A stretch of 64,000 nt of DNA from Cloacibacillus sp. Its GTDB lineage: Bacteria > Synergistota > Synergistia > Synergistales > Synergistaceae. Location: positions 22,717 through 86,716 of the forward strand of contig JAVVPF010000007.1 in NCBI GenBank assembly GCA_036655895.1, in the 5' to 3' direction. The notes under the pieces are model-generated. The model searched no databases and was not told the DNA's origin. It worked only from the letters and a program-made list of their open reading frames with translations. The translations under genes were made by a program, and so were the position numbers. Below are positions 33,390 through 42,794 of the stretch, in pieces. Within the stretch, counting starts at the first letter, position 1; each line of letters opens with the position of its first letter.

Positions 33390-35843
33390 CTATTTTTTTC
33401 TGCGGTGAACAAATGGCAGCAAGGCAAGGAGCATGAAAGTTCCGAACCCAGCAGCGTTGCATCCCCCGCCGCTTCCGCCTGACGCAGGCTCTTTGGGTTG
33501 TTCGCTTGCCGCCTTTACAATGGCGACAGGGTCAATTATGTCGCCGTCAGCAGGGTTTAGATCGCTTGTTCCGTTATCCCTGATGTAGAGGACAAGTTTG
33601 TATGATTTGCCAGCCTCTATCGCGTCTGTCGGAGCCATGAGCTTGTCGTTCATGGATTGCAGCGCGAAGCGCCTGTCGCCGATGGCGTCGCGGTCCTCGG
33701 CATAGGTGAAGAGATCTCCTGTTCCGTCTGCTCTTGTTTTAACTATCCTGATATCGGAGACCTTCTCCGCCATCAACTGGTCACCGCTGACTATTAATCC
33801 GGCCGCCGCTATTTTGCCGGCAGCGCTTACCTTAACGGAGAAGAGGGGGAGAGGATGAATGACTGAGACCTTGAAATTTTCTTTTTTAGCCGCTTCGTTT
33901 ACTGCGGCATTCACCTTTTCACTGTTGAGGTAGAGAATTCCTTTTGAATTAACGCGGAAGACGGAGATATCCACTCCCATTGCGGCGGCAAGCTCTTCGA
34001 TCATCGCACTGGTTGCGCCTACCGGTTTCAGAGCCTCTACAAAATTTGGAACAGCCTCTCCTGCCGGAATGAACCCGGAAACTTCAACATCTTTTACGGG
34101 GTTTCCAACGATTGTGATGGAATCTGAGAATTTGTCGTCCACGGTAGAGACTGTAAAGGTGTAGGAGTAATCCTTGTCATGTCCCGTGCGCAGGAGTATG
34201 GAAAGATTTCCGTTCTCCGCGTTTTTCATGATCACATCTTCAGAGGACGCTGCGCCGCTTACCGCGCTTAGGGTCCATTTGACGTCGCTTGAATCGGCGT
34301 CTGAGGGTCTAACGGATGCTCCCAGAATTCTGGTCTCGCCCTCTTTCCAGGCTGTGTTAGAGCCATAGGCCGTTATGCCTTCAACTGGAATCGCGTTTGG
34401 CGCAATCTTAAGAACGCCTTGCAGAGAGGCCGTCGTATCAAATTTTGGAGTGTAAACTGTAAGACCTCCAGCCTGCGTTGTCGTGTGGCTCAGCAGACCG
34501 GCGACATCGGCCGATACGGCGGCAAATATATCATCTGCGCCTGCGGCGTCCTTCGCCTTCACTGTGAGTGTTGCTGTGCCCTGTCCCTTAACTATATCAA
34601 GCTTTGACGTCTCCACGCTCCATGTGTATTTGAGCGACGAGGCGTCTGAGGTGAGAGGGTAGGATGTGATATGGATGTCGCGCGTTTCGCCAGGCTTGGT
34701 CGTTTTAAAGCAGGCAGTGTCCATTATTACGGCGGCGACCGGAAGCTTTGAAGCCTCTGTCGTCAGTCCAGTCGTTTCACTGGCCCAGCCGTATTCGGGC
34801 TGCTCTCTATTTTCTTTGAGCCAGTAGCAGTTCTGATAGCCGTAGCCGAAGGCACCTACGATGCCTTTTGCATAGGAGGGGGAGGCCAATATCTTCTGAG
34901 CGGCGGAGACGTTGTCCTCCGTCACCAGGCTGTTGAAGCCGCCGAAAATTCCGCCGGCATCCATCCCAGCCTCTACCACCGGACTGAGCACCACGTTGTT
35001 CTGGACCTTTCCTTTGTACCAGTGCGAGAAGCCGACAACTCCGCCGGCGTAGGAAAATGATGATGGGGTGGAGGAGACGCTGCCCAAAACGACGTTGTTG
35101 CGTATGACCGCAAATGGGTTTTCATACTCGGTGCCGATGTTCTCCCCTTGGTTGCCGCCGTTAAGTCCGGCGATGCCGCCGGCGTATCCTCTTTTGGAAC
35201 TTGTGGCGCGTACCTCAACGTTTGAGACGCAGTTCTCGATACGTCCGTCAGCCCAGCCGACTATCCCGCCGACGCCCTCACATTTGGACGCGTTTACCTT
35301 GCCTTTGACGGTGAGGTTTCTTATCGTTCCCGCTTTGTCAAGATAGCCAAAAAGGCCAGCCGCTTCGGTCTGTTTTGTTTGATATACTGGCACATTTTCG
35401 CAGGTTTCTATTTTTAGTCCAGAGATCGTATGTCCGCCTCCGTTGAAGGTCCCGTCGAAGCCTTCGTATTCCCTGGTTGTGCCTCCCCATGACTGTTTTG
35501 TAGCGTAGCTTAAATACCATCCAATAGGAGCCCATTCTTTGTCTTCGAGATTCAGATCGCGCGTCAAAAGGATATGCTTGTTTTGGAAGCTGAGCTTTGT
35601 AACTCCCCATGTGCCTGATGGAGCGTTGACCATTTTCGCAAGGCCCGCCAGTTCTTCCGGCGTGGAGATGAGAAAAGGATTCTCGGCGCTTCCTCGTTCA
35701 TCTTTATAGGCGTCGTACCATGACGTGTCTGGCGTCCATGCGCCAGATGCGCCTATCACAGCGGATGTGTAAAAGAGTGTTATCAGAACAAGCGCCGCCG
35801 CAATGGCGGAAGAGCGTCCCCATTTTTTAAACATTTTATTCAT
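33390..35843 (-). CDS. Synergist-CTERM surface protein with GLUG/beta-helix repeats and Ig-like domains (1)
   Basis: 817 residues, secreted: signal peptide at 1-31 (AAALVLITLFYTSAVIGAS). Residues ~30-350 carry GLUG-type repeats (GGIVGWADGRIENC, AGGIAGLNGG, AGGVVGFSHW), which form a right-handed beta-helix. Then come Ig-like/Big-type domains and a C-terminal module of about 150 residues (see finding), and finally SGGSGGGCNAAGFG, a hydrophobic stretch LLALLPFV and basic HRRKK, the Synergist-CTERM sorting pattern. It is therefore expected at the cell surface, with the Cys as processing or lipid-attachment site. Last gene of the riboswitch-3 operon; overlaps the gene upstream by 8 bp. Function unknown; the operon suggests corrinoid capture or adhesion. 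Confidence 0.85.
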   Translation of the reverse strand: MNKMFKKWGRSSAIAAALVLITLFYTSAVIGASGAWTPDTSWYDAYKDERGSAENPFLISTPEELAGLAKMVNAPSGTWGVTKLSFQNKHILLTRDLNLEDKEWAPIGWYLSYATKQSWGGTTREYEGFDGTFNGGGHTISGLKIETCENVPVYQTKQTEAAGLFGYLDKAGTIRNLTVKGKVNASKCEGVGGIVGWADGRIENCVSNVEVRATSSKRGYAGGIAGLNGGNQGENIGTEYENPFAVIRNNVVLGSVSSTPSSFSYAGGVVGFSHWYKGKVQNNVVLSPVVEAGMDAGGIFGGFNSLVTEDNVSAAQKILASPSYAKGIVGAFGYGYQNCYWLKENREQPEYGWASETTGLTTEASKLPVAAVIMDTACFKTTKPGETRDIHITSYPLTSDASSLKYTWSVETSKLDIVKGQGTATLTVKAKDAAGADDIFAAVSADVAGLLSHTTTQAGGLTVYTPKFDTTASLQGVLKIAPNAIPVEGITAYGSNTAWKEGETRILGASVRPSDADSSDVKWTLSAVSGAASSEDVIMKNAENGNLSILLRTGHDKDYSYTFTVSTVDDKFSDSITIVGNPVKDVEVSGFIPAGEAVPNFVEALKPVGATSAMIEELAAAMGVDISVFRVNSKGILYLNSEKVNAAVNEAAKKENFKVSVIHPLPLFSVKVSAAGKIAAAGLIVSGDQLMAEKVSDIRIVKTRADGTGDLFTYAEDRDAIGDRRFALQSMNDKLMAPTDAIEAGKSYKLVLYIRDNGTSDLNPADGDIIDPVAIVKAASEQPKEPASGGSGGGCNAAGFGTFMLLALLPFVHRRKK

Positions 35844-37875
35844 TGTCTTTTCCTCCTTTTATCAAACGGTTTTTTTTCGAGGTATGTAAAAGGACAAGCA
35901 GCGTAAGAGAGGCCGCACCCCAGCCAAAATTACCGCCGTTACAGCCGCCGGAGCTTCCAGGACCTTCGGAGGGAGCTTTCTGCTCAGACGCGGTGTTTAC
36001 CAGCACGTCGTCCGAGAGTTCGGAACCGTCAACGGTATGGGCGCTGAGGCGGTATTGTGCGCCAGGCACGTATCTTAGCAGGGTGATTTTCGCTTTTCTA
36101 GAACTGCCGACATGCGTTATTTCAACATCGTCCGCCGTCGCGTCTCCCGATACGACGCTGAACTCCCACCTAAGCACAGGATAGGAGGCCTCTTCCGGTG
36201 CAAGAGCGGCTGTGACTATCTTTGACTCACCGGCTGCGCCCAGCGTCACAGATTTAACGTCAAGTTTCAGCGATGCGAGCATCGCTTTTGTGACGGCGGC
36301 GTAGGTTTTTACGCTCCAGGAATTTTCTCCAAGGAAGCCGCTTGCCGACGCCACTATCGAAGCTACCCCTACTTTTACTCCTTTGACTACCGCCTTTTCA
36401 TTCATGGATGAAGCGATAGAGGCTACTGCGCCGTCGGAAGATCCCCACGTCCATAAAAGTCCGTTTGTTTTCCCGGCTCCCGAGGGGAATAGGCTCGCCT
36501 TTTGAGCATAGCTCTTATTTTCGAGAATGCGTACGGTTGGGACGGTGATAAGAGTTACCGGCGTGAGGTCCGCTGCGCTCTTCGCCTCTGTTACGCTGAA
36601 ACGGAGTGGATTCGTTGTTTCATACGTTGGTATTGCGGTGTCGTTGGAGGCTATCCTGACAGGGAGGCCTTCTCCGGAAAGCCATTCACACTGATACATT
36701 TTTACATTATTTTTCTTAACGAAACAGCCCAGGATACTCCCCTCGTTGTCGCTTGAGGCAGAGAGGCGCGCCGTAGAAGAACAATGTTCTAACACCACGT
36801 CGTCTTTGTTGGATCCCGCTATGCCGCCGGCAGTTACATATATGTCACCTGGTATCATAGATGCGGCCTTAATAGTCCCCTGAACGGAGCAGCCGGAAAT
36901 AAGCTGTCCATGGATCACACCCGCGATACCTCCGGCGTTATTGGCGTAAACAGCCTTGTCGTCTACAAAAGCTGCTTGTGGATGCCGTCCTCCGGTTATA
37001 TTGATGTCGCATGAGGCCGCACAATTGGTGATTGTTGCGCCTAAATTTGAATCGCCAGCTATTCCGCCCGCATTGACGTTGCCCATCCCGGCTTTTTCGG
37101 AGGAACTGATCGAACCGTTAAAGAAGCAGTTTTCTATGGCTACATTAGCAAAACCAGAGATACCTCCAATAGCAACGGTGCTTGTGTTAGTAGTATTTTG
37201 GGAATTGTCGGTGGTTATATTTGCCTCTACGCTGCAATTACGAAGAACAATACTTCCATACCCGGTTATTCCTCCGATCTTGCCGCTCCCGCAGCCTTTA
37301 ATGCTGCCCTTGAAAGAACAATTTTCAATGGAGGTAGTTGCGGGAGCCCCTGTCGCGTCTCCGGCAATAGCTCCTATTCTGTGTTCATTGCCGCCTATTG
37401 CCGCGATATCCTCCGGAGAAATAGAAATGTTCCCAGCAACGTTAAGATTTCGGATATTAAGGGTGGGGTTCAATGCGAGCTTTCCAAAAAGACCGAAATA
37501 TCTACCGTTAGCTTCGCCGCAGGTGATCACGCCAAGGCCCCCTACGGTGTATCCCTGTCCGTCAAAGAGGCCGCGGAATGTACTACCCGTTATTCCTATC
37601 CCTGTCCAAACTTTGCCTCCGAGGTCGATGTCCGAGCCAAGTTTCACCGTTTTTTTCGCAAATTTCTCCGTTCCTTCGTTTACCAGTTTCGCAAGACCTG
37701 CGAGCTCTTCGGCGGTCTTTATGGTAAAGACGACGTCAGCTGATCGCGCCGTGTACCATCCCGTATCGGCGCTGTCGATCCATTTTGCCTCCTGCGCCTG
37801 AGTGACGCTGGTGAAAGAGAAAGCAGTGGCGGCGATGGCCGCCAATAGACACAAAAATATCTTTGCTTTGGCCAT
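35836..37875 (-). CDS. Synergist-CTERM surface protein with GLUG/beta-helix repeats (2)
   Basis: 679 residues from the ATG at 37875, which has AAGGAGGA upstream; the longer frame to 38037 has none. Signal peptide at 1-27 (IFLCLLAAIAATAFSFTSVT). GLUG-type repeats fill residues ~70-360: IGAIAGDATG, IGGITGYGSIVLRNCSV, IGGISGFANVAIENC, AGGIAGDSN, AGGIAGVIHGQLISGCSV. Ig-like domains follow (VASIASSMNEKAVVKGVKVG). The end SSGGCNGGNFG, hydrophobic LTLLVLLH and basic KKNRLIKGGK is a Synergist-CTERM pattern with an unusually long tail. It lacks the 150-residue pre-anchor module of the neighbour. Co-transcribed under riboswitch 3. Confidence 0.83.
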   Translation of the reverse strand: MAKAKIFLCLLAAIAATAFSFTSVTQAQEAKWIDSADTGWYTARSADVVFTIKTAEELAGLAKLVNEGTEKFAKKTVKLGSDIDLGGKVWTGIGITGSTFRGLFDGQGYTVGGLGVITCGEANGRYFGLFGKLALNPTLNIRNLNVAGNISISPEDIAAIGGNEHRIGAIAGDATGAPATTSIENCSFKGSIKGCGSGKIGGITGYGSIVLRNCSVEANITTDNSQNTTNTSTVAIGGISGFANVAIENCFFNGSISSSEKAGMGNVNAGGIAGDSNLGATITNCAASCDINITGGRHPQAAFVDDKAVYANNAGGIAGVIHGQLISGCSVQGTIKAASMIPGDIYVTAGGIAGSNKDDVVLEHCSSTARLSASSDNEGSILGCFVKKNNVKMYQCEWLSGEGLPVRIASNDTAIPTYETTNPLRFSVTEAKSAADLTPVTLITVPTVRILENKSYAQKASLFPSGAGKTNGLLWTWGSSDGAVASIASSMNEKAVVKGVKVGVASIVASASGFLGENSWSVKTYAAVTKAMLASLKLDVKSVTLGAAGESKIVTAALAPEEASYPVLRWEFSVVSGDATADDVEITHVGSSRKAKITLLRYVPGAQYRLSAHTVDGSELSDDVLVNTASEQKAPSEGPGSSGGCNGGNFGWGAASLTLLVLLHTSKKNRLIKGGKDNE

Positions 37876-37952
37876 GTTAAAAGTCCTCCTTGTGAATTTA
37901 ACTGAAAAGTTGTAAAAGGCGCTGTAGATATTCTTGCAGCGCCATATCCGCG

Positions 37953-39296
37953 TTATCCCTTCTGTGACTTTCTCCCGTATTTTAATAAGGGAACGATGGT
38001 GAGGAATGAGAACAACCCAAAGCCTGTGGCGCTGCAACCGCCGCCGCCGCTGCTTTCGCCGCCGCTTGGCGTTGGAGTGGGTGCTATGGGATCTATCGCG
38101 CCTGCGGGATTTATTGCGACATAGGCGGCTATGTTGCCGCTCAGAGCGTTGCTTCCGTATTCCGTCCAGCTTGAGCCGTCATAGCGCCACAGGCTGTAGC
38201 CGACGCCGGCCCATAAATACCCCGTTTTTTCATCATGGACAAGTCCAAGACGGTATCCGTAGCTGCCTACGAATTTCTTAAGAAGCACGCCGATGTCGCC
38301 TTTTTTGAGTTTTTCAGCCGTTGTCTCGTATATACGGATGTCGTATCCTGCCGTGTAGTCGTCTTTGGAGGTCCACTTTGCGGCTTGGATGTATATTTTG
38401 TCGCCGACGCATAGCACGGCGTCGAACATGTGTTTGAACGTAGGGTCTGTTTTGTTTACCGCGTCTGCTGATACAAGCTGCGAGACTGCCATGGTGTCAA
38501 GATTGACCGCTTCGATGCACGAGCCTGGATTCCATTTTTCGCCAAACTGCTGGACGCCGCCCAACGTGGCGACATAAAGGGTGTTTCCCTTTACGCAATA
38601 GGAGCCGGGAGTAAATCCATCAAGATTTTTGCCTGTCATGTCGGCCGAGGCCACGAAATTAAGATCAGCGTCCAGCTTGACGAGTTCATTCAAACGGTAG
38701 TCGCCGTTCGTTAAGTCCCAAGGGTCGTTTACCCCTGTGAATATTGCATATAGGCTGTTGTTGTAGGCAACGAGAGCCTCTCCGTGACCGTTGTATTTGT
38801 CGTTCAGGTGCGTGTATTCGTATTTTTTGCTCTGCTTATATACGTCGCCTCCCGTTGATATTTTGCTTACAATAGGAATATCGTAGGCCGTAGCGTAGAG
38901 GCTGCCGCCCATCGCTACCATTGTTCTGGTGTTATGGAGCGTCGTCACCGCTTCGTAGAGGGGAGCTTTCCATGCGGACTGCGTGGCCCATGCGCTCTGC
39001 TCTCCGGGGTTGTATATGTTGATGACGTCAGTGCCGTTTGAAGTGTACAATGTTACTGCCGTCCTGAATTTACCGTCTGCGTTTACAAAAGGATAAATCC
39101 CCTGTCCCGCGTTCCCGCCCATGTTGCTGATGAGTGGGGATACGGGGGCCGAAGCGCCCTGGATGATCCCAAGCGCGGTGTTGGCGTACGAGTTGTCCTG
39201 ACGTGTGAAGATAAGGTCAGCTCTGGCCGGTATGGCGGTTAAAGATGCCGCTGCCACGGCTATTATTAAAAAGGTAGCCCGGGTGAATCTGTTCAT
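37953..39296 (-). CDS. Synergist-CTERM surface protein, beta-propeller-like (1)
   Basis: 447 residues with signal peptide (FLIIAVAAASLTAIPARA). The mature part is built from ~50-residue repeats with a strand-turn-strand pattern: MVAMGGSLYATAYDI, LVAYNNSLYAIFTG...LVKLDADL, VKGNTLYVATLGG...EAVNLDTM, CVGDKIYIQAAKW...IRIYETTA, GYLWAGVGYSLWRYDG, which is how beta-propellers read. The end is SSGGGGCSATGFG, hydrophobic, KYGRKSQKG: Synergist-CTERM. It lies just behind a TonB receptor (27-bp gap) under cobalamin riboswitch 3, resembling the BtuB-BtuG pairing of Bacteroides in which a surface propeller binds B12. That role is inference. A paralogue is at 49826-51208. Confidence 0.82.
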   Translation of the reverse strand: MNRFTRATFLIIAVAAASLTAIPARADLIFTRQDNSYANTALGIIQGASAPVSPLISNMGGNAGQGIYPFVNADGKFRTAVTLYTSNGTDVINIYNPGEQSAWATQSAWKAPLYEAVTTLHNTRTMVAMGGSLYATAYDIPIVSKISTGGDVYKQSKKYEYTHLNDKYNGHGEALVAYNNSLYAIFTGVNDPWDLTNGDYRLNELVKLDADLNFVASADMTGKNLDGFTPGSYCVKGNTLYVATLGGVQQFGEKWNPGSCIEAVNLDTMAVSQLVSADAVNKTDPTFKHMFDAVLCVGDKIYIQAAKWTSKDDYTAGYDIRIYETTAEKLKKGDIGVLLKKFVGSYGYRLGLVHDEKTGYLWAGVGYSLWRYDGSSWTEYGSNALSGNIAAYVAINPAGAIDPIAPTPTPSGGESSGGGGCSATGFGLFSFLTIVPLLKYGRKSQKG

Positions 39297-39323
39297 GATT
39301 TCTTCCTCCTGAATAAGATAGTT

Positions 39324-41339
39324 TTAAAAATTCCACAGCAGAGTAGCGTAGAAGGCCCTGCCCTGCATTGGATACCATAGGGTTCTTTCCGGCCCGTTGC
39401 CGGTTGCGAAAAGCATTACATCGGGCCCCGCGTTGAATACGTCGTCCACGCCGAGGACCAATTTTAATCTGTCGTTTATCTGATAACGAATCCCCAGGCC
39501 GAAGGTTTTCAGGTTGTCCCATCCGACCTCTCCCTGCATGTCGTAATAATTTTTGCCAATGTAGTGGAATTCGCCGAAAATAGTGGCGCGGTCGTCTTTT
39601 AATATCTTACGGCTGACGCGCAGAAGTCCTTCCCATTTTGGACGGTTGGGCAGAGGAGTGTCATACATATATCCGTCACTCTTGTTGACGGGGTCCATGT
39701 AGGTCGCGGAAAGATATAGATCCCATTTGTCGCGTTTTAAAGTTGTTTCCAGTTCAACTCCGGAGACCTCCGCGTTTCCTATGTTGACGTATTGCGCGTA
39801 ACGCGGGTTTACCATTACATAGTCAATCAGATTGTTTGATGTGCGGTAAAAATAGGTGAGCTCCGCTTTGATATGAGTCTCTTTGATCTCTCCCTCCCAC
39901 GAAAGTCCGGCGTCGTACTGCGTCCCGTCTTCCCATTTCAGACCGGGATTGGGTACGACGAAAGCACCGTCGCCGTACAGTTCATACATGTTTGGCGCGC
40001 GGTTATATTTGCCGCCGGTTATCTTTGCCGTCCAGTGTTCATCGAATTTTTTGGTAAGCGCCGCGCCATAGGAGAATTTTGTTTCACCGTCTGCGGAGTT
40101 CCAACGGAGGATCGGCGTAAACCAAAAATTTCCGTCTTTATTGAGCGCTATCGTGTCCTGTATCTGTCCGTTCCACGAGTTGCGAGAGTGCTCTGATCTT
40201 CCGCTGAAGCGCTTGACGACATCGCCTTCGGTCGTTAGCTCTTCGTTGTAGTAGTTCCATAAAAATTCAAGAAGGTGGGCGTCTCCGATTGGAAGAGAAC
40301 CGTCAATAGCCGTACCGAAGCGCTTCGTGGTGTAGGTATTGTGCTGTTCTCCCCAGCCGCCTATAGTGTCGTTTGGGTCGTCGTATTGTTTTTTCTGATG
40401 AAGGTATTCAAAGCGGATGCCGAGCGTGAGGTCTCCGATTTTACGGGTGTTTTTTACAATAGTGTTCCATTGGTCCGTTTTCTGCGTAGCTCCAGAGGGG
40501 CTGAGTGGTTTGTCTGCGCCCGGGGCTGAATAGGGGAGCTCGCGGTCATTTTTTTTCCAGCCGCCTTGGATATTCCAGTTATCGTTGTTCCATTTTAGAA
40601 GGACGTTTGCGTTTTTATAGCCGTTGTTCTGGCGGTTGGCGTCGTAATCGTCGGCGGGGGTATAGGGTGTGTTGTTGTCGTTTGGATAGGGGAAGTCGCC
40701 GTCAGTCCGTTCGTAATTAACGGCGGCCATAAACGCGCCGCCGGAAAGCGCTGTGTTGTATGTGGCTCCGCTGAGGAAACGGCCGAAAGATCCCGCGCCA
40801 AGCGTCACAGTGCCTCCTGCCTTTTCCGGTTTCTTCGTGATGATGTTGATGACGCCGCCCATCGACGCTCCGCCGAAGCGTGCCGGAATGTAACCACGAT
40901 AGACCTCAATGCGTTCGACATCCTCTACTGGAATTGTGGAAAGATCCACAGCCGCCTCGCTTCCGAGGTTCATTAGCACGCCGTCGACGTATACGGCGAC
41001 CTGGGATGAATCACTGCCGCGCACGGTGGCCGTGGTGTAGGCGCCTCGGCCGCGCGTTTCAATTATGTGCAGTCCCGGAACCTGTTTTAGAAGTTCCGGA
41101 AGATTTTTTTGTTCTCCCTTCATCTCCTGCGGTTTTATGACCGTTACTGTGCCGGGAGAGAGCAGCAGCTTGTCTTCTTCATTTTCCGCTTCGGCGATGA
41201 TTTTTTCTTCAGGCAGTTTGACTGGCGCTTCCACGGCCTCTGAAGCGCCCATCATAATATTTCCGGTCAAATGATGAGGGAACGGCGATAAAGTGAATAA
41301 AAATATCCACAACAAAATGACTCGCATTTCTCTTTGCAA
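39324..41339 (-). CDS. TonB-dependent receptor, riboswitch-3 operon (probable corrinoid receptor)
   Basis: 671 residues from a TTG at 41339 with GGAGGT 7 bases upstream; an ATG at 41327 is the alternative. The signal sequence is ILLWIFLFTLSPFPHHL. The plug follows: LSPGTVTVIKPQEMKGEQKN, LPELLKQVPGLHII, VRGSDSSQVAVYVDGVLMN, ERIEVYRGYIPARFGGASMG, VINIITKK. The barrel ends TLLWNF with C-terminal Phe. It is the first gene after riboswitch 3. It resembles the receptor at 47814 more than the btuB at 31342 (shared PELLKQVPGL/PDLLEEVPGL and RGYIPARFG). Likely corrinoid or a B12-protein complex. Confidence 0.9.
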   Translation of the reverse strand: MQREMRVILLWIFLFTLSPFPHHLTGNIMMGASEAVEAPVKLPEEKIIAEAENEEDKLLLSPGTVTVIKPQEMKGEQKNLPELLKQVPGLHIIETRGRGAYTTATVRGSDSSQVAVYVDGVLMNLGSEAAVDLSTIPVEDVERIEVYRGYIPARFGGASMGGVINIITKKPEKAGGTVTLGAGSFGRFLSGATYNTALSGGAFMAAVNYERTDGDFPYPNDNNTPYTPADDYDANRQNNGYKNANVLLKWNNDNWNIQGGWKKNDRELPYSAPGADKPLSPSGATQKTDQWNTIVKNTRKIGDLTLGIRFEYLHQKKQYDDPNDTIGGWGEQHNTYTTKRFGTAIDGSLPIGDAHLLEFLWNYYNEELTTEGDVVKRFSGRSEHSRNSWNGQIQDTIALNKDGNFWFTPILRWNSADGETKFSYGAALTKKFDEHWTAKITGGKYNRAPNMYELYGDGAFVVPNPGLKWEDGTQYDAGLSWEGEIKETHIKAELTYFYRTSNNLIDYVMVNPRYAQYVNIGNAEVSGVELETTLKRDKWDLYLSATYMDPVNKSDGYMYDTPLPNRPKWEGLLRVSRKILKDDRATIFGEFHYIGKNYYDMQGEVGWDNLKTFGLGIRYQINDRLKLVLGVDDVFNAGPDVMLFATGNGPERTLWYPMQGRAFYATLLWNF

Positions 41340-41415
41340 AATGGCGACCTCCGATATATGAATAGATATGATATGACGGCAAAGCCGCCTCTTGAAGAGA
41401 GCGAAGAGGATATAC

Positions 41416-41462
41416 ACGAAAAAAGGGAGAGAGGCTCTGCATTGCAGAACAGCTCTCTCCCT
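41416..41462 (-). terminator. Expression-platform terminator of riboswitch 3
   Basis: On the minus strand AGGGAGAGAG (41462-41453) pairs with CTCTCTCCCT (41433-41424), then TTTTTTC. It lies between the aptamer and the receptor gene. Confidence 0.85.
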
Positions 41463-41529
41463 ATATACACACGACAACAATGCGCATCAAAAATGCGGAA
41501 GATCGCCGTTCTGCGCCCACTGCGCATCG

Positions 41530-41690
41530 CTAACTCCGTATCTCCGGTAGGTCTTCTGGCTCTCGTTCATCCTACTACCGCGCCTTCTCGCCTTTCGGCA
41601 ATGACATATTGCGGTTTCGTCCCGATTACAGCGGCAGGGGCCGCTCCGGCATAGACCGGATTCCCTTACTCCGTAGAAACTGATATATTA
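41530..41690 (-). promoter_or_regulatory. Cobalamin riboswitch 3
   Basis: Read on the minus strand: GGGAATCCGGT, GAGCGGCCCCTGCCGCTGTAA, CGGGACGAAA, GAAGGCGCGG, GTAGTAGGATGAACGAGAGC, AGAAGACCTACCGG. These are the core elements of a cobalamin aptamer with a CCCCTGCC variant of the usual CCCCGCC. Controls the receptor/surface-protein operon 39339-33390. Boundaries are approximate. Confidence 0.93.
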
Positions 41691-41717
41691 TGAACGTCAC
41701 GGCGTTCAACGGGCTGA

Positions 41718-41746
41718 TTGTATACCAGCGTTCTTGTGTACGTCAA
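41718..41746 (-). promoter_or_regulatory. Promoter of riboswitch 3
   Basis: TTGACG (41746-41741) and TACAAT (41723-41718) on the minus strand, 17 bases apart (TATACA shifted by two is also possible). Confidence 0.6.
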
Positions 41747-41886
41747 GGGGCTTGTTAAATAAATGCCGCATTACGGCCTGGAATTACAAATATCATTTTG
41801 AAAAAACAATGCGGACGCTGTTAGAGGGCGGGATAATTTTACTACAATCCAATACTGTTAGAAGACCACTTGTATATCAGAATAGA

Positions 41887-41922
41887 CAAAGGGCGCGTAT
41901 GTTTGTCATACGGCGCCCTTTG
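41887..41922. terminator. Terminator hairpin downstream of purR
   Basis: CAAAGGGCGC and GCGCCCTTTG (41887-41896, 41913-41922) with an inner GTATG/CATAC pair. T-runs are weak on both sides. It lies just after the purR stop and before the riboswitch-3 promoter. Confidence 0.6.
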
Positions 41923-41955
41923 CTTTATGTTCATCCTGTTATATCAGCGGGAGGT

Positions 41956-42789
41956 TTAGGCTTTTTTTGCTTTTTTGTTTTCCGGCTCCGGCCTTTCTGT
42001 TACTTCTAGCCTGTTTGCTCCGGACTGGTTGTGGTGCAGCGTAAGCAGCGAATGATAGTTGGGGACGGCCTTTTCTTTTGGTTCGTCGTAGGCGATGAAT
42101 ACGCCGATGCCGGCCACTTCGGCCTCGAACTGTTTTGCCATGAGCAGCATACCGGAGGCGGTGCTGCCGCCGCGCATGAAGTCGTCGACTATGAGGACGC
42201 GGCTGCCGCGCTTCATCTGGCGCGTGCCGATGTACATTGTTTTGACGTCGCCGTTTGCTGTGGGGTAGTGGACGCCTACGGCCGCGCCGTCGCTTGGGCG
42301 GTTGCGGAATCGGCAGACGGCAAGCGGCACTCCGAGTGCGTAGGCTGCGAACATTGCGATCGGGATGCCTTTGACCTCTGAGGTCATCACCACATCGGGC
42401 GCGGCGTCTGTAAAGAGCGACGCCATGCAGAAGCCGAGAGAAAGCGCCGTCTCTGGGTTGAAGATTAGATCGCTGTAGTAGATGAGGCCGCCCGGCAGGT
42501 TGCGTTCAGGGTCGGAAAGTTTTTCCGCTATCTCTGAGAGCAATGATTTTCTGTATTCCGGCGTTGAGAGCGGCACGAAGCGCGCCCCTCCGCTGCGTCC
42601 GCGGTCTACCTGCATCTGGCCGAATCCTTCGGCGCCCATGGCCGAGTTTATCACCTCAACGTCGTCGCTTATGACCGTCTTTGAAACGTTGAATTTATTT
42701 GCCAGATCTGTTAATGAGACCAATTTGGACGGACAGAGCATAAACTTTGCCGCCAGCCGCACAAGTCGTTCGGTTCTTTGACCCCTCAT
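41956..42789 (-). CDS. purR: PurR-type regulator with a phosphoribosyltransferase domain
   Basis: 277 residues from the ATG at 42789 (GGAG 8 bases upstream). N-terminal winged helix (LVRLAAKFMLCPSKLVSLTD, FNVSKTVISDDVEVI) and a C-terminal PRTase fold with the PRPP motif VLIVDDFMRGGST. This is the Bacillus PurR architecture: a repressor of purine genes released by PRPP. The last 15 residues are a basic/charged tail (ERPEPENKKAKKA). It follows ispE by 5 bases. That pairing (ispE-purR, with veg near) is common in Firmicutes. Confidence 0.94.
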   Translation of the reverse strand: MRGQRTERLVRLAAKFMLCPSKLVSLTDLANKFNVSKTVISDDVEVINSAMGAEGFGQMQVDRGRSGGARFVPLSTPEYRKSLLSEIAEKLSDPERNLPGGLIYYSDLIFNPETALSLGFCMASLFTDAAPDVVMTSEVKGIPIAMFAAYALGVPLAVCRFRNRPSDGAAVGVHYPTANGDVKTMYIGTRQMKRGSRVLIVDDFMRGGSTASGMLLMAKQFEAEVAGIGVFIAYDEPKEKAVPNYHSLLTLHHNQSGANRLEVTERPEPENKKAKKA

Positions 42790-42794
42790 GGTTA

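Noticed and set aside
33390..39296. Surface proteins as autotransporters
   Set aside because: No C-terminal beta-barrel; they end in a Cys-containing sorting tail with a single hydrophobic stretch.
41334..42009. Plus-strand ORFs across riboswitch 3 and its promoter
   Set aside because: They lie antisense to a conserved aptamer and its terminator; no ribosome site or recognisable protein.
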